A stretch of 64,000 nucleotides of DNA from Eupeodes corollae (taxonomy: Eukaryota > Arthropoda > Insecta > Diptera > Syrphidae): NCBI RefSeq assembly GCF_945859685.1, contig NC_079147.1, positions 11,015,289-11,079,288 on the forward strand, given 5' to 3'. Numbering within the stretch: the stretch's first letter is position 1; each line of letters begins with the position of its first letter. Shown here piece after piece: positions 47,991-59,809 of the stretch. Below the pieces are notes generated by a model. It was given only the letters and a program-made list of their open reading frames with translations. It ran no database searches and was not told the origin of the DNA. The translations under genes and the position numbers were made by a program.

Positions 47991-49231
47991 CTCATTTTTT
48001 ATTAAACATAGTACAATTATGTTTCTTTTTAATAGACTTGCTATGCCTTTGGATGTCTCAAGTATCACATGGTTGTTAAATGAAGAATTAAAGAATTCTA
48101 AAAGGTCCAATAGTTGGAAATAAATAGCTGTATCGTTTCTGAAAATCATCTTTATTTATTATTTATCTTACTTCTTCTTAGAGGTACTGTATAAATAGTT
48201 GTCCTTTATACTTCTTTACTGCCTCTCAAACAGGTATGACTTTTCAAATGTAAAAAAATTAGTTCCATGTCGTTTTTAAAAATAAAATATTGAATTATAA
48301 TCTGGCTAACGAAAAAACACCGATACCACCATATCCACTGAAATTTTGATGAGACTTTGATCTACCTTAGAGGTGATTCGAATTTTTCATTTTAGTACAT
48401 AGTTTCTCATACATTTTTACAGCATCTCTTTGGAAACCTAATTTAAATTTACAGCATAAAGATGGTATCTTTGATTTCAGCTTAAAGCAATACTTTGGTA
48501 TTATTGAATAAATGTACTTTATTGAAGTTATCAAGGGAAAAAACTTCAACCTTAATTATTTTAATATCCAAACAAAGAGGAGAAAAAAATATCAAGCCTT
48601 TCAGTTTCATAGTTTTTTTCAACATGGTCATATAAAAGTACATTCAATTACATTTAATTTATATTAGTAAATATAAAAATGTCATAACTGATATGTTAAA
48701 CTCAAAACCCAAAACAATTTATATCAAAATTATGGTTTGATAAGGAACATTGCACTAAAAAACTGAAGGTTTCCTCTTTAGTTTACCCTAAGTTTTAGGA
48801 AATTTTACTATCAACCAACAATTCAAATCAATATTATCCCTTCCTCCCCATAATAAAACCCAGCATTAATGTAGGAAAAGGCTTACAAAAAAGATAACAA
48901 TCAAAAACAAATTCAAATAACCATTATACTTGCCTTAACGGCTATTGCTACACATAGACATAAAAACATAAAGCTGGAGTAAAGGGATATTCAAAAAATA
49001 ATAAAAATATAAATTATAAAAATAAAATTCCATTTAGTCAGATAAAAAACGAGAGGCGACCAAAATTCATGTTCGAATATTAATAAGTGGACTTTACTGG
49101 CTGAGGTGAAAAACTTAAACAAACTGGACTTTCTTTGTTTCCTGGGTGTTTAAAGAGACTTTTTTTAATGAAATTGTTCGGCTTATTTCTCGACTCATTA
49201 ACTACGACCATATGTTTTGAGAATTCCACAT
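47991..49231. other. Non-coding sequence, nothing recognised
   Basis: AT-rich DNA of 1.2 kb without supported features. Confidence 0.5.
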
Positions 49232-51228
49232 TAATAATAATAATAATAGCGTTATTTATTGAACCTTAAACAAATGTTTACAATTCAACATAATGATAAA
49301 TAAAATAAGAGTTTTCTTATTCTTGCAAATTACAGAGAGAGCAAAAAGTTGTAGTCTTATTTCGTCATCTAGCTTTTTCAGAATACAATTGATCTTTTCT
49401 CTCATACTTCTCTTTTCCAGATCCCCAGGATGCATTGAAATACCGTTTAATATGGTTATATCCTCCCATTTTCTGAACCAACTCATATTTTTTTGTATAC
49501 TGTATTTTGCTAATAATTTTGTTAATCGATCATCATCATAAGAAAGTGCAATTTTTAAGGTGAAAATAAAAATGGAAGGAAGACCTGTTTCAAGCAGCAG
49601 CACGTAATTAGGTGTTGATTTTGGTAATCTAAATAGTTTTTCTAAGAAGAGTCGTTTCAGTTTTTCAACCTCATCATACTGCTGATATCCCCATACCTGA
49701 CATCCATATGTCATTATAGTTCTCATCATCAGCCGCTTTAAACACTCTAAACTTGACACCATGTGCAACATTTGTGTTCCTAAACAAGTTTTGCAGGTTG
49801 AGTTTATTGCAGATAACGATTTCTTTGAAAGTTTTTCTTAGGGTTCAGTTGGGGTGTGAGAATCATTCCCAAGTAAGTAAATTCATTCACAACTTCAATA
49901 TTTTCACCATTTAAAAACCACCTTTCATTTCTATTGTGTCGTCCTTGACCTGTTCTAAATATCATAACTTTCGATTTTGATGTATTTATTACCAGATTCC
50001 ACATTTTACACTATTTATCTAGCCTATTTATCATGAGCTGAAGACTTTCTGGGGAGTCTGCAAACAAAACGATATCATCAGCATATAGGAGGCATTTTAT
50101 AACAAGTCCTGCAACTTTAATACCATTTGGCAAAGAGTCAACTATGGCGTTGATAAAAAGAGCAAACAACAGGGGGTATAAAAGACAACCTTGACATACT
50201 CCACTTTTGGTTTCAAACCATTCTGATAATTGTTCACCGTCCCATACAAGCTGATACTGTGTTCTCGTAAAGTTTTCTTACTACTTTTGAAATCTTAGAG
50301 GATAACCCAGATAAGATAAAACAATGCTCCTCGATCAATGCTATCGAAAGCAGCTTTGAAATCAATTAATATTGAATACAACTTGTTCTTTTTTCTGCGT
50401 AATAATCTACGATATTTTGGATGGAGAAAGTGATCCGTTGTTGAATAACCTGCTCTGAAACCTGTTTGAAATTCGTTCAACAATTTGTTTTCATTAACCC
50501 AAAACTCAAGCCTTTTCATTATAATTCTTGTAAATATCTTCGAAATCACATTTAGGAAAGATATGCGCCTATAATTTTCCACATTATTTATGTCCCCTTT
50601 TATGTGGATATACAATTGGCTTTCTAAAAGTTTCAGGTACTTCAGAGTGTGCAAAATATTTGAAAATTGCTGAATTTTCCAAAAAAACCTTTTGGGCGTT
50701 TTTGAAAAATTCATAAGGAACTCTATCATAACCTGGGGTTTTGCTATTCTTAGCTTTATGTAAAACAATGTGAATTTCTTCTAAGGTGATATCCCCATCT
50801 AAAAAATCAACGATTATGAGATTTTCAGGGAATTGTATTGGTTCTTCAATCTCTAATGGATTAAGTAGATTTTTAAAATGATTTTCAAAAATATAAGCAT
50901 CCAAATTGTTACTAATTTTGAATTTTTTTTCCATATAGTTCCTTCACTACTTTCCAAAATTCAGAAGAATCCTTGGAGTTATTTAAATTATTCGCTTATC
51001 CTAAATAGTATTCATTTCCCTTTATTTGGCAGAGTTTTTTATAATTTTTTATTTGCCTGAACATAAGCCTCACGGAAAAAACTCATTCTTGCTAGTTTTA
51101 ACAGTTAGAAGGATTTAGCTCTGGCTCTTTCGCAATTTTTGTCAAACCACTTTTGTTTGCCTTTAGCTAAATCTCTCCTTTCTGCAAAGGAGATCGAGTT
51201 TTTTATGGCTTGGATTAAAGAAGCAATC
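49232..51228 (-). mobile_element. LINE with YADDIVLFAD reverse transcriptase, interrupted 5' side
   Basis: Read leftwards from 51225: SLIQAIKNSISFAERRDLA then KGKQKWFDKNCERARAK, the linker before RT. Frame 50934-50584 has KAKNSKTPGYDRVPYEFFKN. Frame 50768-50295 has NNVENYRRISFLNVISKIF, FQTGFRAGYSTTDH and LIDFKAAFDSIDRGAL (first catalytic Asp). Next come CQGCLLYPLLFALFINAI and LLYADDIVLFADSPESLQ (both catalytic Asp residues, about 50100-50050). Frame 50004-49804 has KSKVMIFRTGQGRH and NEFTYLG. Frame 49771-49256 is the C-terminus (LLETGLPSIFIFTLK). The 3' end has AATAA and an ATT microsatellite (49232-49248). Only a few lesions. The endonuclease probably survives at 53265-53760, beyond the nested element. 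Confidence 0.9.
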
Positions 51229-51229
51229 T

Positions 51230-53240
51230 AGTGGCTCGTGCTTGATTGACTTACCGGATTGGTATCGGTAGCGACTAAGTCTGGAGGTGGACCCACATCT
51301 GTGTCACACGGACATAACTCTGGGCCGGCCAAAAAGAAGTCCAAGAAGTCACAGGCCAATCGAGACCAACGAAATGCTGAGAGGATTTTAGCCATAGTCG
51401 GTGTCATACCGGCGGTGGAAAGAACCCCAGAGCAAACGCGTAAACTCGAGTGGGCTAAAGCTAAAGCTAAACCGACCTGCGGCGACTCAACATCAAAGCG
51501 CAATAGGTCTTTCGAGGGCTACAAGCCTGAACCAAAAAGGCAGAAGATGCTTTCCAACAGCACAACAGCCTTCAACAAAGATCTTTCCTCTACCGATGCG
51601 CTCAAAGGCAAGATCATTGCCGCGGTGATTGACAGGAGTCATGTGGATGGTAACATCTCTCATGATCATTGGGCAGAAGTCAAGGCTCACTTCGGTTTCA
51701 GATTTTTATCTGTCGTCGAGGAAAATCCGGGGCCTCTCCCAGACACAGCTGATGCAGGATGGTACCAAAATCGTATCAAACTCATCGCCTGTGGTGATCA
51801 GAGATCTTTCGATCTATACAGGGCTGCTGTCAATGGCTTGCCAGAAGTCTGGCCGGGTGCCAGGCTAGAGGTTGTTGCAAGGGAGAATATTCCTTGCCGG
51901 CCAAGAGCACGTATAATAGTCCCGGCTCTACACAACTGCCCAGATATGATCATGAAACAGATCAGAGCAAGTAATCCGAAACTGCCTACGTACGACTAGA
52001 AAGTACCAAAGGTTGAGAAGGAGACAGTGGGTCACACAAGTTAACCCTAAAGATCTACGACCAATCAGCCTATCATCCTTCCTTCTTAAAACCTTGGAAA
52101 GATTGATTGAAATTTACATCAGACATAACTTAAAACCATGTCTCATTTCCACAGCTCAACATGCTTACTCTAAGGGAAAATCAGTAGAATCAGCACTTCA
52201 CTCGCTGGTACGTATTATTGAATATTCCCTCGAATACAAAGAATATAACTTAGTAGCGTTCCTAGATATTGAAGGAGCTTCCAACAACGTCAGTTACCAG
52301 GCGATCACAACAGCAATGGAAAAGTTGAAATTAGAGAAATCATTCATAGATCTTAAAAGTCTCATGCTCAAAAGCAGGACAATAACTTTTAGCATGAGAA
52401 GTTTTACTACCACCAGGTCGGTGAATCGAGGCACCCCCCAAGGTGGGGTCCTTTCGTCTCTTTTATGGAAAATGGTAGTAAAAGACCGTATCTGGGAAGC
52501 ACCCCCAAGTTCTCTCGGAACTCCTACAAAATGCATTAAATAGGCTAAGCAATGTGGCTTAGACGTCAATCCACATAAAACAGAATTAATACTCTTTTTT
52601 TTTAAGAAAACGTTATATCTTGTAGGGATATACGAATCTTCTCGGATAGCCAAGCCGCTCTTAAATCTCTCGCGTCTGTCTCCACAAACTCTCAAACAGT
52701 CCACGATTGTCGATCATCTCTGAATGAGATGACGGAACCGATTAATATTCACCTCATTTGGGTGCCGGGCCACAGAGACATTCCGGGAAATTGAAAACCC
52801 GATGAACTCGCCAAAAACGGAACACTTCAAAATATATTCTCAAGCAATATGCTCTAGAAACAACAAATGCTAGATGGTCACAGAGTACCACCTGCCTAGG
52901 AACCAAGCAAATATGGCCAAGCATAGACTTAAAACGGTCAAAAGGCAGACAAAGTATAAGCTATACAAAGGGAGTAATAACAAGACACTGCCTCATAGGA
53001 AGACATGCTCTGAGGCTTGGGGTCTACACAAATAACTTCTGTAGAAGCTGCATGGACGAGGAGGAAGAGGAAACAGTCCAACATCTTCTATGTACATGTC
53101 CAGCACTCTCCATTAGAAGAAATAACTTTCTCGGTAATCCCTTCTTCGATAACACCAGTGAACTGGCAACGATTGACACAAAAAGTCTCTCTAACTTTAT
53201 TACAATTACGAAATGGTTTGTTTAAGTTCATTACTCTCCC
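51230..53240 (+). mobile_element. RNase H LINE with DUF4780-like ORF1, nested and internally deleted
   Basis: The plus frame 51259-51999 is a 246-codon gag-like ORF1 product: a basic N-terminus (PAKKKSKKSQANRD), then a DUF4780-like part with AAVIDRSHVDGNISHDHWAE and GARLEVVARENIP. No ATG starts it, so the 5' end is truncated. At 52013 it jumps into RT: DLRPISLSSFLLKTLERLI, LVAFLDIEGASNNVSY and NRGTPQGGVLSSLLWK. A deletion then removes YADD and joins to CGLDVNPHKTELILFF. RNase H survives only as IHLIWVPGHRDIPGN (52755-52795). The C-terminal Cys motif follows (CMDEEEEETVQHLLCTCPAL, 53049-53110) and the end NFITITKW at about 53220. ORF1 is much GC-richer than its surroundings. Family relation to 16776-18640 is inferred from the shared C-terminus. 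Confidence 0.88.
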
Positions 53241-53264
53241 ATGAGAAGAACCAACATTAAAACT

Positions 53265-53760
53265 ATCTATTTTCTCAAACCATTTACCACTGATGCCACA
53301 ATAATCAGCAACTGATGCGCCTGGTCCTCCAACAAAAGTCATTTCTCCGGACAAATCCCCGCTAGTTGACCCATTAAGTAAAAAGATATCAAAAATTTGA
53401 AGGAGTTCTAATAGTTTTTTACCGTTGCCATTCAACACTTTATCTTTCGAAAATCTAACCGATTTGAAAAGGTATTGTATTACTTTCTATCTGATGTTCC
53501 GCTACTCAAGCATTGAAATCTCCAATAACCATTATATTGCTAATATTTGAAAAATTAAGAAAGCGTTCTAAACTACAAAAATCCTGCTCCCAATTTAAAT
53601 AGATAGGGAGAATATAGTAATATTTATCCTCAGAGTTTACTTTAAGAACCGTAAAGTTTTCAATATTAACAAAACTACAAGAAATTGAAAAAAAAAGATT
53701 TGAACCCAAAAAGATAGCATCCAATCGCTCTACCACGTGTGTGAACCCGTATCGCTGGGA
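53265..53760 (-). mobile_element. AP-endonuclease domain of a LINE
   Basis: Minus-strand frames 53736-53506 and 53438-53088 carry an exonuclease/endonuclease/phosphatase-type domain: VERLDAIFLGSNLFFSISC, then ISNIMVIGDFNA (the GDFNA catalytic block), LELLQIFDIFLLNGSTSGD, and MTFVGGPGASVADY (counterpart of TFxxGxSxIDY). It stops at GSSH where the plus-strand LINE begins. Orientation and order fit the missing 5' domain of the LINE at 49232-51228. Confidence 0.75.
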
Positions 53761-53854
53761 TCCAGTATAATTTAAACCCTATACAATTTTTTTTCAAAAT
53801 CCCCAAATTCTACATTATATTGAAATTTGATGGAAGAATACAAATCTTTACTAA

Positions 53855-54030
53855 TATTTTAAATGGGAAAGTCAGTTTGTTTGTTTGCTTGTTTGTCCGT
53901 CCTTCACGTCGCAACGGAGCAATATAATAACAATACTTTTAGTTTGGAGATAGTTATAAGACTGGAGAGTGTTTTAAGTTACTTTTTACAGCGGTAAAAT
54001 ATCTCATTATCGGCTTGTTCGAACAGATCT
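53855..54030 (+). repeat. Interspersed repeat R, forward copy
   Basis: It contains TTTGTTTGTTTGCTTGTTTG, ACGTCGCAACGGAGCAATAT and CTGGAGAGTGTTTTAAGTTA. It matches, at an estimated 70 percent, the reverse complement of 57285-57465. Sequences with the same key words are common in insect genomes. I cannot name the parent element. Confidence 0.6.
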
Positions 54031-57000
54031 ACTGGTACCATTTCAATTAGGTTATTCCTATATTTTTTAAACTTTTTATTAGTATATCATTAGATGCTGT
54101 CGCTACATATCATAGGGCGTTTTTGATAGTGACATTTACGCACGAAACAAATAATAGATGGAAGATTTAACCAATGCCGAGGGCTATGTGACACCAACGA
54201 AAAATGTTGGGAATTTAGTAAAGAGTAATTCTGTACTTATTGTAAATTTGTATCGCGATTCACAAAATAACATACATGACTATCAATTTTTCTGTCAACT
54301 AGCGATTCAAAAACCAGGAAACGATGTTGTTTTGAAAATAAATTCAATCATATTTGATGAAGTCGCATGAGATATGAGATAGACTTGCCAACAGACATTG
54401 CTTCAAATCTCTATTATTCCCCCAGATGTAGCATTCTGATTCAAAAAAAGGTTTCAAGTAAGTCTTGCTATGAAAATTAATGAGTAGCGGGTGTGAACCT
54501 AAAAAGTCGTGCTTCATTGCTTGAAGAATAGACAGTTAAACTTTTGTTTCCTCTTTGTTGCTTTTCATTGTGGAAAGCTTACCAACATACTCATGTATAC
54601 TTGTCCCTAAAATAGCTCTATGTGTTGTTGTGACTCTCTATTATCACGGGGTGCTAAAAAGCAAGGCGAAATATATAAACAGAAAGATCCTTTCCCATAT
54701 GAAATTAATTAACATTCATTATAAGAAATTATTTGTTTTCTCATCTTTTGGTTTTTATTTTTTGTTCAAGTCCAAACTTATACAAAGCTTAACTCTTGGC
54801 TACATATAAGGAACCATGTTATAAAAGTAGAACACTTAAAAACTGATCCAAGAACAAAATTACAACTTTTTGGCTTGCAATCAATCAACAACAACAGCAA
54901 CAACAAGAACGAAAAAACTATCTAAATGACTATCTCAAAAAAACAAACCAGTCATCCACATCACATTCGCAGCTATCCATACAATTAATAACAGCTTCTT
55001 CAAATTAATTTTCCCCCAAAAACCGAAAACCCAAAACAATGTTCTTTTGTTAAAAGACATGTCATTCACAGATTTTAGCGCACAAAAACCAAATACGTGT
55101 CTCATCAATTCCGTCTGACAGAATGACTAAGAAAAAAAGTCCTATAGAAGCTGAAGATGCTTCTGCAGGATTAAGAAGATACGTTTTTCTAATTAGTGCA
55201 CACATAATTCCTTTTTCGTGTTTCTTATTGTTTTTTTTTGATTTTTGTATTTTTTTAATTTTCTAAAATTCGTTTTTGAAAAGAGTATCATTTGCTCGCG
55301 TAAACAACTTGTGTCTAAGGATTACAAACAATTTATTATTATTCTCCCATAGAAAAACATCTTCATTATAAAATAATTATAAATCAATTTTCTGCTTCTA
55401 GAATTTATATTTACATAAACAAACTTTTCAAATTGAATTTGAATTGCAATTTTTATATTTACTTATTGGCCGGCATCCAGGGCGTATACGTAACAAAAAC
55501 AGAACAACAAACAGAATAAAATAAAACAAACTAAACGTCATCAATATAATATGACGCGCTTTACAAAAGATACTCTGTACAGAGCTATGGGCTATAGCTG
55601 TCATCTTGTAGAGCCAAAAAGAGGGTGGGATGGTTTTTTCAATTCCGTTGATTGACAGACAGACAGACACATCAGACATCTGGTGGTAATTGTTTGTTTT
55701 TATTCTGTAGCAAAATTTTGTATGCGGCCCATTTGTTGGGCGGAATTTTCCAACTCTTGACCGCCCGCTCATTTTTCATCCATATTCGAAAAAAATGATA
55801 CAATTTAATGTATTTTCACCTCGTCGCGTCTCGTGAGGAACAAATGAAGACACACAAGTTTTTCACGGACTTTTTGAGCTCACAATTAAAATGTTCCGGT
55901 GATTCGCAAAGAGCTGCGTGGCGACGATGGCAACGACGATGTCGAGCAGCGTAATGGAAGAATGACTTGGCCCAACAACAAATGAACATACATATAGAGT
56001 TGGGTGTACTTTCTGAGAAAATGCGGATAAATTAAGATATATTTTGAAAAAGATTAAGATAAAAATAAATCAAAACGCCAGTCATTTTCGCGCCAAATTA
56101 AAAGTCAATTGATGAGTCAAGTTAAATATATTGCTCTTTTGAACTAAATAACCTGATAGTTCAGTTGGTCGCGACGCTTCGGTCTCTGCGGCGATGTTGG
56201 AAGTTATGAAAGTGAAAAAGGATAATTTAAGATTGTAGATAAGTTATAATGAGGAGGTTTGATTTATTGTTTTAGTTTTCTATAATTAAATAATATAATT
56301 TCTTGTCCAACAAAGAGTAAACATAATACACAAATAAATCATATTATATCAGATCAGTTTTATTTAAAAACATATTCTAAGGCAGGTCAAACTTTGAAAA
56401 GTTTGTCCAACAGTATACTTTTGCTTATAAAACTAGTCGTTACCTGCGTCTTTGCCCGAGTAGTAAAAGAAAATCAAAATATCACAAAGAAAAACTCTAG
56501 AGGCAAGTAACATGATTTAGGTGGAACCAAAAATGTGGTTGCTTTTTGTGAAAGTTATGAAGAACGGCTTTTCTAGCTTCACCCTGCTACTTTAAATGTT
56601 CACCCTTGTGTCTTATTTATTGGCATAACGAAACTTACTTTAACGGGAAATTCAAGCCATTGAATTTGAATCCGTAGGAATTATTGGGATTCAAGGAATA
56701 ATTACATTTTCACCCATTTCAACGCCAACGCCGGCCGCCGGTAAAGCTATTAGCCTTTATAATGTTTCGATAAAGTTGAGTGACAGGAAGTCTTGTACCA
56801 TTATATTATGGACGAGATATTAACGTATGTAAGGACACATCAAAAAGCTCAAGTGAGTCAGTAAACTCTACTGGGTATGAAGTGCTCTGTTCTGAGTCCA
56901 TGGCAAATACTTCATATCTCCTGCGACTTCATGCAATGTGTTTGAATTTATTTTCGAAACAACAAAGTTTCTTGGTGCTAGAATCGTTATTTGACAGAGA

Positions 57001-57284
57001 AGTGGTTCGTCATGTATGTTATTTGTAAATAAGGCTAAACACTTGCAATACGTTGAGTATTGCTATGCACTATATTGCAAACGTCTTTCGTTGGTTTTTC
57101 AAAGCCTTGGTATCGGTTTTTAACAGCCCATTTGCTTTTTTCAAAACAGTTTTAGCATAGTTTCCTGAGTAAATTTCATTATTAGAAACTCCTAGTGATA
57201 GGCAAAGTTGAAAGATCAAAAAGCAGGGAATATATGGAATAACTAATTATAAGTTTTAGCAGCTGATATAGTGGAATGAGCTAT
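54031..57284. other. Non-coding sequence between two inverted repeat copies
   Basis: No gene recognised. It holds an unassigned 70-codon frame (54158-54370, MEDLTNAEGYVTP), an 82-codon frame (56780-57028), a short CAGA microsatellite (55655-55668) and a weakly tRNA-like stretch TAGTTCAGTTGGTCGCGACG (56157-56176) that has an A-box look but no good B box. Confidence 0.4.
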
Positions 57285-57465
57285 GAATGAGATATATTAC
57301 CTAGGTAAAAGATAGGTTAAAACACTCTTTAGCTTTTCATATACCTCCACCAAAAAAATTATATCATAATATTGCTTCGTTGAGACGTGGAGGGTGGGCA
57401 AACAAGCAAACAAACAAGTAAACTAACGTTGCCATTTATAATATTAATATAGTTTTTTAAATTAT
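57285..57465 (-). repeat. Interspersed repeat R, reverse copy
   Basis: The plus strand reads GTGGGCAAACAAGCAAACAA and, further left, AAAACACTCTTTAGCTTTTC and GCTTCGTTGAGACGTGGAGG. This is the inverted counterpart of 53855-54030. Confidence 0.6.
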
Positions 57466-57724
57466 CAAATGTTCACTAAAAAAAAGTGAAAAGCTATCTT
57501 GGCATTTATAAAAACATTTAAAAGATTCACTTAAATAACATACCTAAACAATTTGGTTCAAACTTTTATTAATAAGGAATCGTTTGTTTGATCTTAAAAC
57601 GCTGCACGCATTATTAAAAATTAATGAAGTGTGCAGTTCATTGAAACCATAAAGTTTCTATAAGAAACAGAACTAATTAAAGTTTAAAAACTTAAGGTCA
57701 CAGCAACACTACGAAATTAATTCC
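57466..57724. other. Non-coding spacer, nothing recognised
   Basis: AT-rich spacer. Confidence 0.5.
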
Positions 57725-58440
57725 CTCAGATATTATCTCGGTAGACACTGACTACTGCACTCCTACTTTAAACCTTAGTAAGGGTTTTAAGGTTATTTTC
57801 CCATCGAGAGAAGATTGGAAGGATGACATCGTGTCGATAGGTTTCGACACAACCATCTTTACCGACGGCTCAAAGATGGAGTGCGGAGTTGGTTCTGGGA
57901 TCTTTTCTGAGTCCCTAAATGTAGCCAAATCCTTTATGCTTCCTGACTTTGATAGCGTTTTTCAGGCTGAACTGCTGGCAATAAGGGCGGCATATAAGAT
58001 ACTTAAACAAAACTCAAACCAAAACCGAATGTGGCTATCTTTACAGACAGTCAGGCAGCTGTTAAAGCCATTAACTTGGCCATATCCTCATCTTAATTGG
58101 TCCAGCAATGTCGCGATGAGCTTGCGAACCTGAATATTAACCTCGGTGCCACCCTGATCTGGGTTCCGGGCCATAGTGGTATCGTGGGAAATGAACGGGC
58201 TGACGAGCTAGCCAGGCAAGGATCGGCCCTTCAAAGCTCAATTGTGGAAACGGTTAACATTCCTCTTGAAGCTATGAAGGGTAAAATCTTTTCTATCTAC
58301 CAAACTGAATCAAACCGAAGGTGGAGCAATTTACCCAACTGCATTATATCTAGGAAGATATGGCCCACCTATAACAAAACCCGTACAAACGATCTTCTAT
58401 GCAGGCCAAGACAAGACATAGCCAGGATTGACAAAGATTA
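57725..58440 (+). pseudogene. LINE RNase H domain with all catalytic positions but a broken frame
   Basis: From about 57775 the frame gives KGFKVIFPSREDW, then TTIFTDGSKMECGVG (first catalytic Asp) and VFQAELLAIRAAY (Glu). A frameshift near 58025 leads to AIFTDSQAAVKAINLAISSS (second Asp). Another shift near 58095 leads to ATLIWVPGHSGIVGNERADE (His and last Asp). It continues RRWSNLPNCIISRKIWP and LLCRPRQDIARI to 58440. This is the RNase H module of an I/R1/LOA-type polymerase. RT and the C-terminal Cys motif are missing. Helentron-like copy G abuts its right end. Confidence 0.88.
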
Positions 58441-58441
58441 G

Positions 58442-59774
58442 AGACCGTACGTCCGTACGTTCACGACATTTTTTCGTCCTCCATAGCTCAAGAACCAGAA
58501 GAGGTATCGACTTCAAATAAATTTGTATTTTAAATTTTTTTTACCATAGCAGTTTGAAAAAAAGGTCAAAATTTTGGTTAACCCTAAATATCTTACGAAC
58601 CAAAAACGCTAGAGACTTAAATTAAATTTTATATAATATATTGTAACATGATATCAAAGAAGTGTATTTTTTGAGAAAAATCTATTCAACGGTTTTTTTT
58701 ATAAATCGAAAAAACTGGAAAAAAAAATTTGTCACCTCCAAAATTTTACTACTTAAATATGATTTCATCTCTAAAACAATTTTGTGCACCGAAGAATAAT
58801 GTTTTTGACATCTGATAAAATTTTGAGAAAAATCGAATCGACACTTTTTTATACAAAATAAAAATCTAAAAAAAACAATACTCAAAGTTGGTAAAAATTT
58901 AATATCGATTCAAATATCTTTTCAAAAACTTGAAATTCAGGCTTCAAATTTATTTTATCTTATAAGAAATATTGTTTTTAACATTCTGGAAAATGTTGAG
59001 AACTATCGAATTGACAGTTTTTTTAACACAAAATAACCTAAAAAAATTAATAAAAGTTGGTAAAAATTGATTTTCGACTCATATATCTTTTCAAAACTTT
59101 TAGATATTGGCTTAAATTCACTTTTATCTTTCAAAAAATTTTGTTGTCAACATTCAGTAAAATTTTGAAAAAAATCGAATTGACAGTTTTAAAAGAAATA
59201 TATAACTCTAAAAAAAAAAATACTCAAAAACCAATGCCTAGTGACTTACAACTCTCAATCATTCCTGTGTGCGAGCACTGTTGTCAGGAATGGAAGGGAC
59301 CTACAATTTTAGGCCGAATCCGAACGGCTAGTTTGAGAAAGCACTTTTTCATGACAAGAATTACTCTTGAAGGATTTGTCAATTCCTCGCAAGAGGCAGT
59401 ACCCGCGAAAATTATTTTTTTAAATTAAGGTGGCACTGGCAGGGATTGAAACCAAGACCCCTTGCAGGGCAGTTCAACGCACTAACCATCAAGCCACGGT
59501 ACTACAAAAAAAAAAAAATAAAAACAATACTAAAACTTGGTAAAAATTTATTTTTGACTCAAATAGCTTTTCAAAAATTAGAAATATTCGCTAAACTGAT
59601 TTTATTTCACAGAAAATATTGTTTCCGATATTCAAGAATTTTTATATAAAAATCCAACAGTCCTTTTTTTCATAAAAAATAGTACGCAAATATATTAGCT
59701 AAACTTTTAAGCAAGACAAATCGACAGACGGGATGGGAAGTTATCAGTGTGGGTCGCATCCCAGCCTCTTTTTT
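58442..59774 (+). repeat. Helentron-like repeat, copy G (5' truncated, carries a SINE)
   Basis: It starts ACCGTACGTCCGTACGTTC inside the CG minisatellite, like copy A. It contains TCCTCCATAGCTCAAGAACC and the tandem units, is interrupted at 59222-59502 by a SINE, and ends with GGGATGGGAAGTTATCAGTG, CATCCCAGCCTC and a T run. Confidence 0.88.
59222..59502 (-). repeat. tRNA-derived SINE inserted in Helentron-like copy G
   Basis: On the minus strand the head has TGGCTTGATGGTTAGTGCG (59496-59478, A-box region) and GGTTTCAATCCC (59453-59442, B box with an extra T). The body contains GCCGTTCGGATTCGGCC and AATGATTGAGAGTTGTAAGT. The 3' end sits in an A/T run of the host repeat, so a target duplication cannot be defined. 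Confidence 0.85.
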
Positions 59775-59809
59775 ATAGAATATGTCAAGTCTCTGGTCAA
59801 TGTAATGCT

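Noticed and set aside
56150..56215. tRNA-like stretch with an A-box look (TAGTTCAGTTGGTCGCGACG).
   Set aside because: No convincing B box or acceptor stem follows. At most a decayed SINE head.
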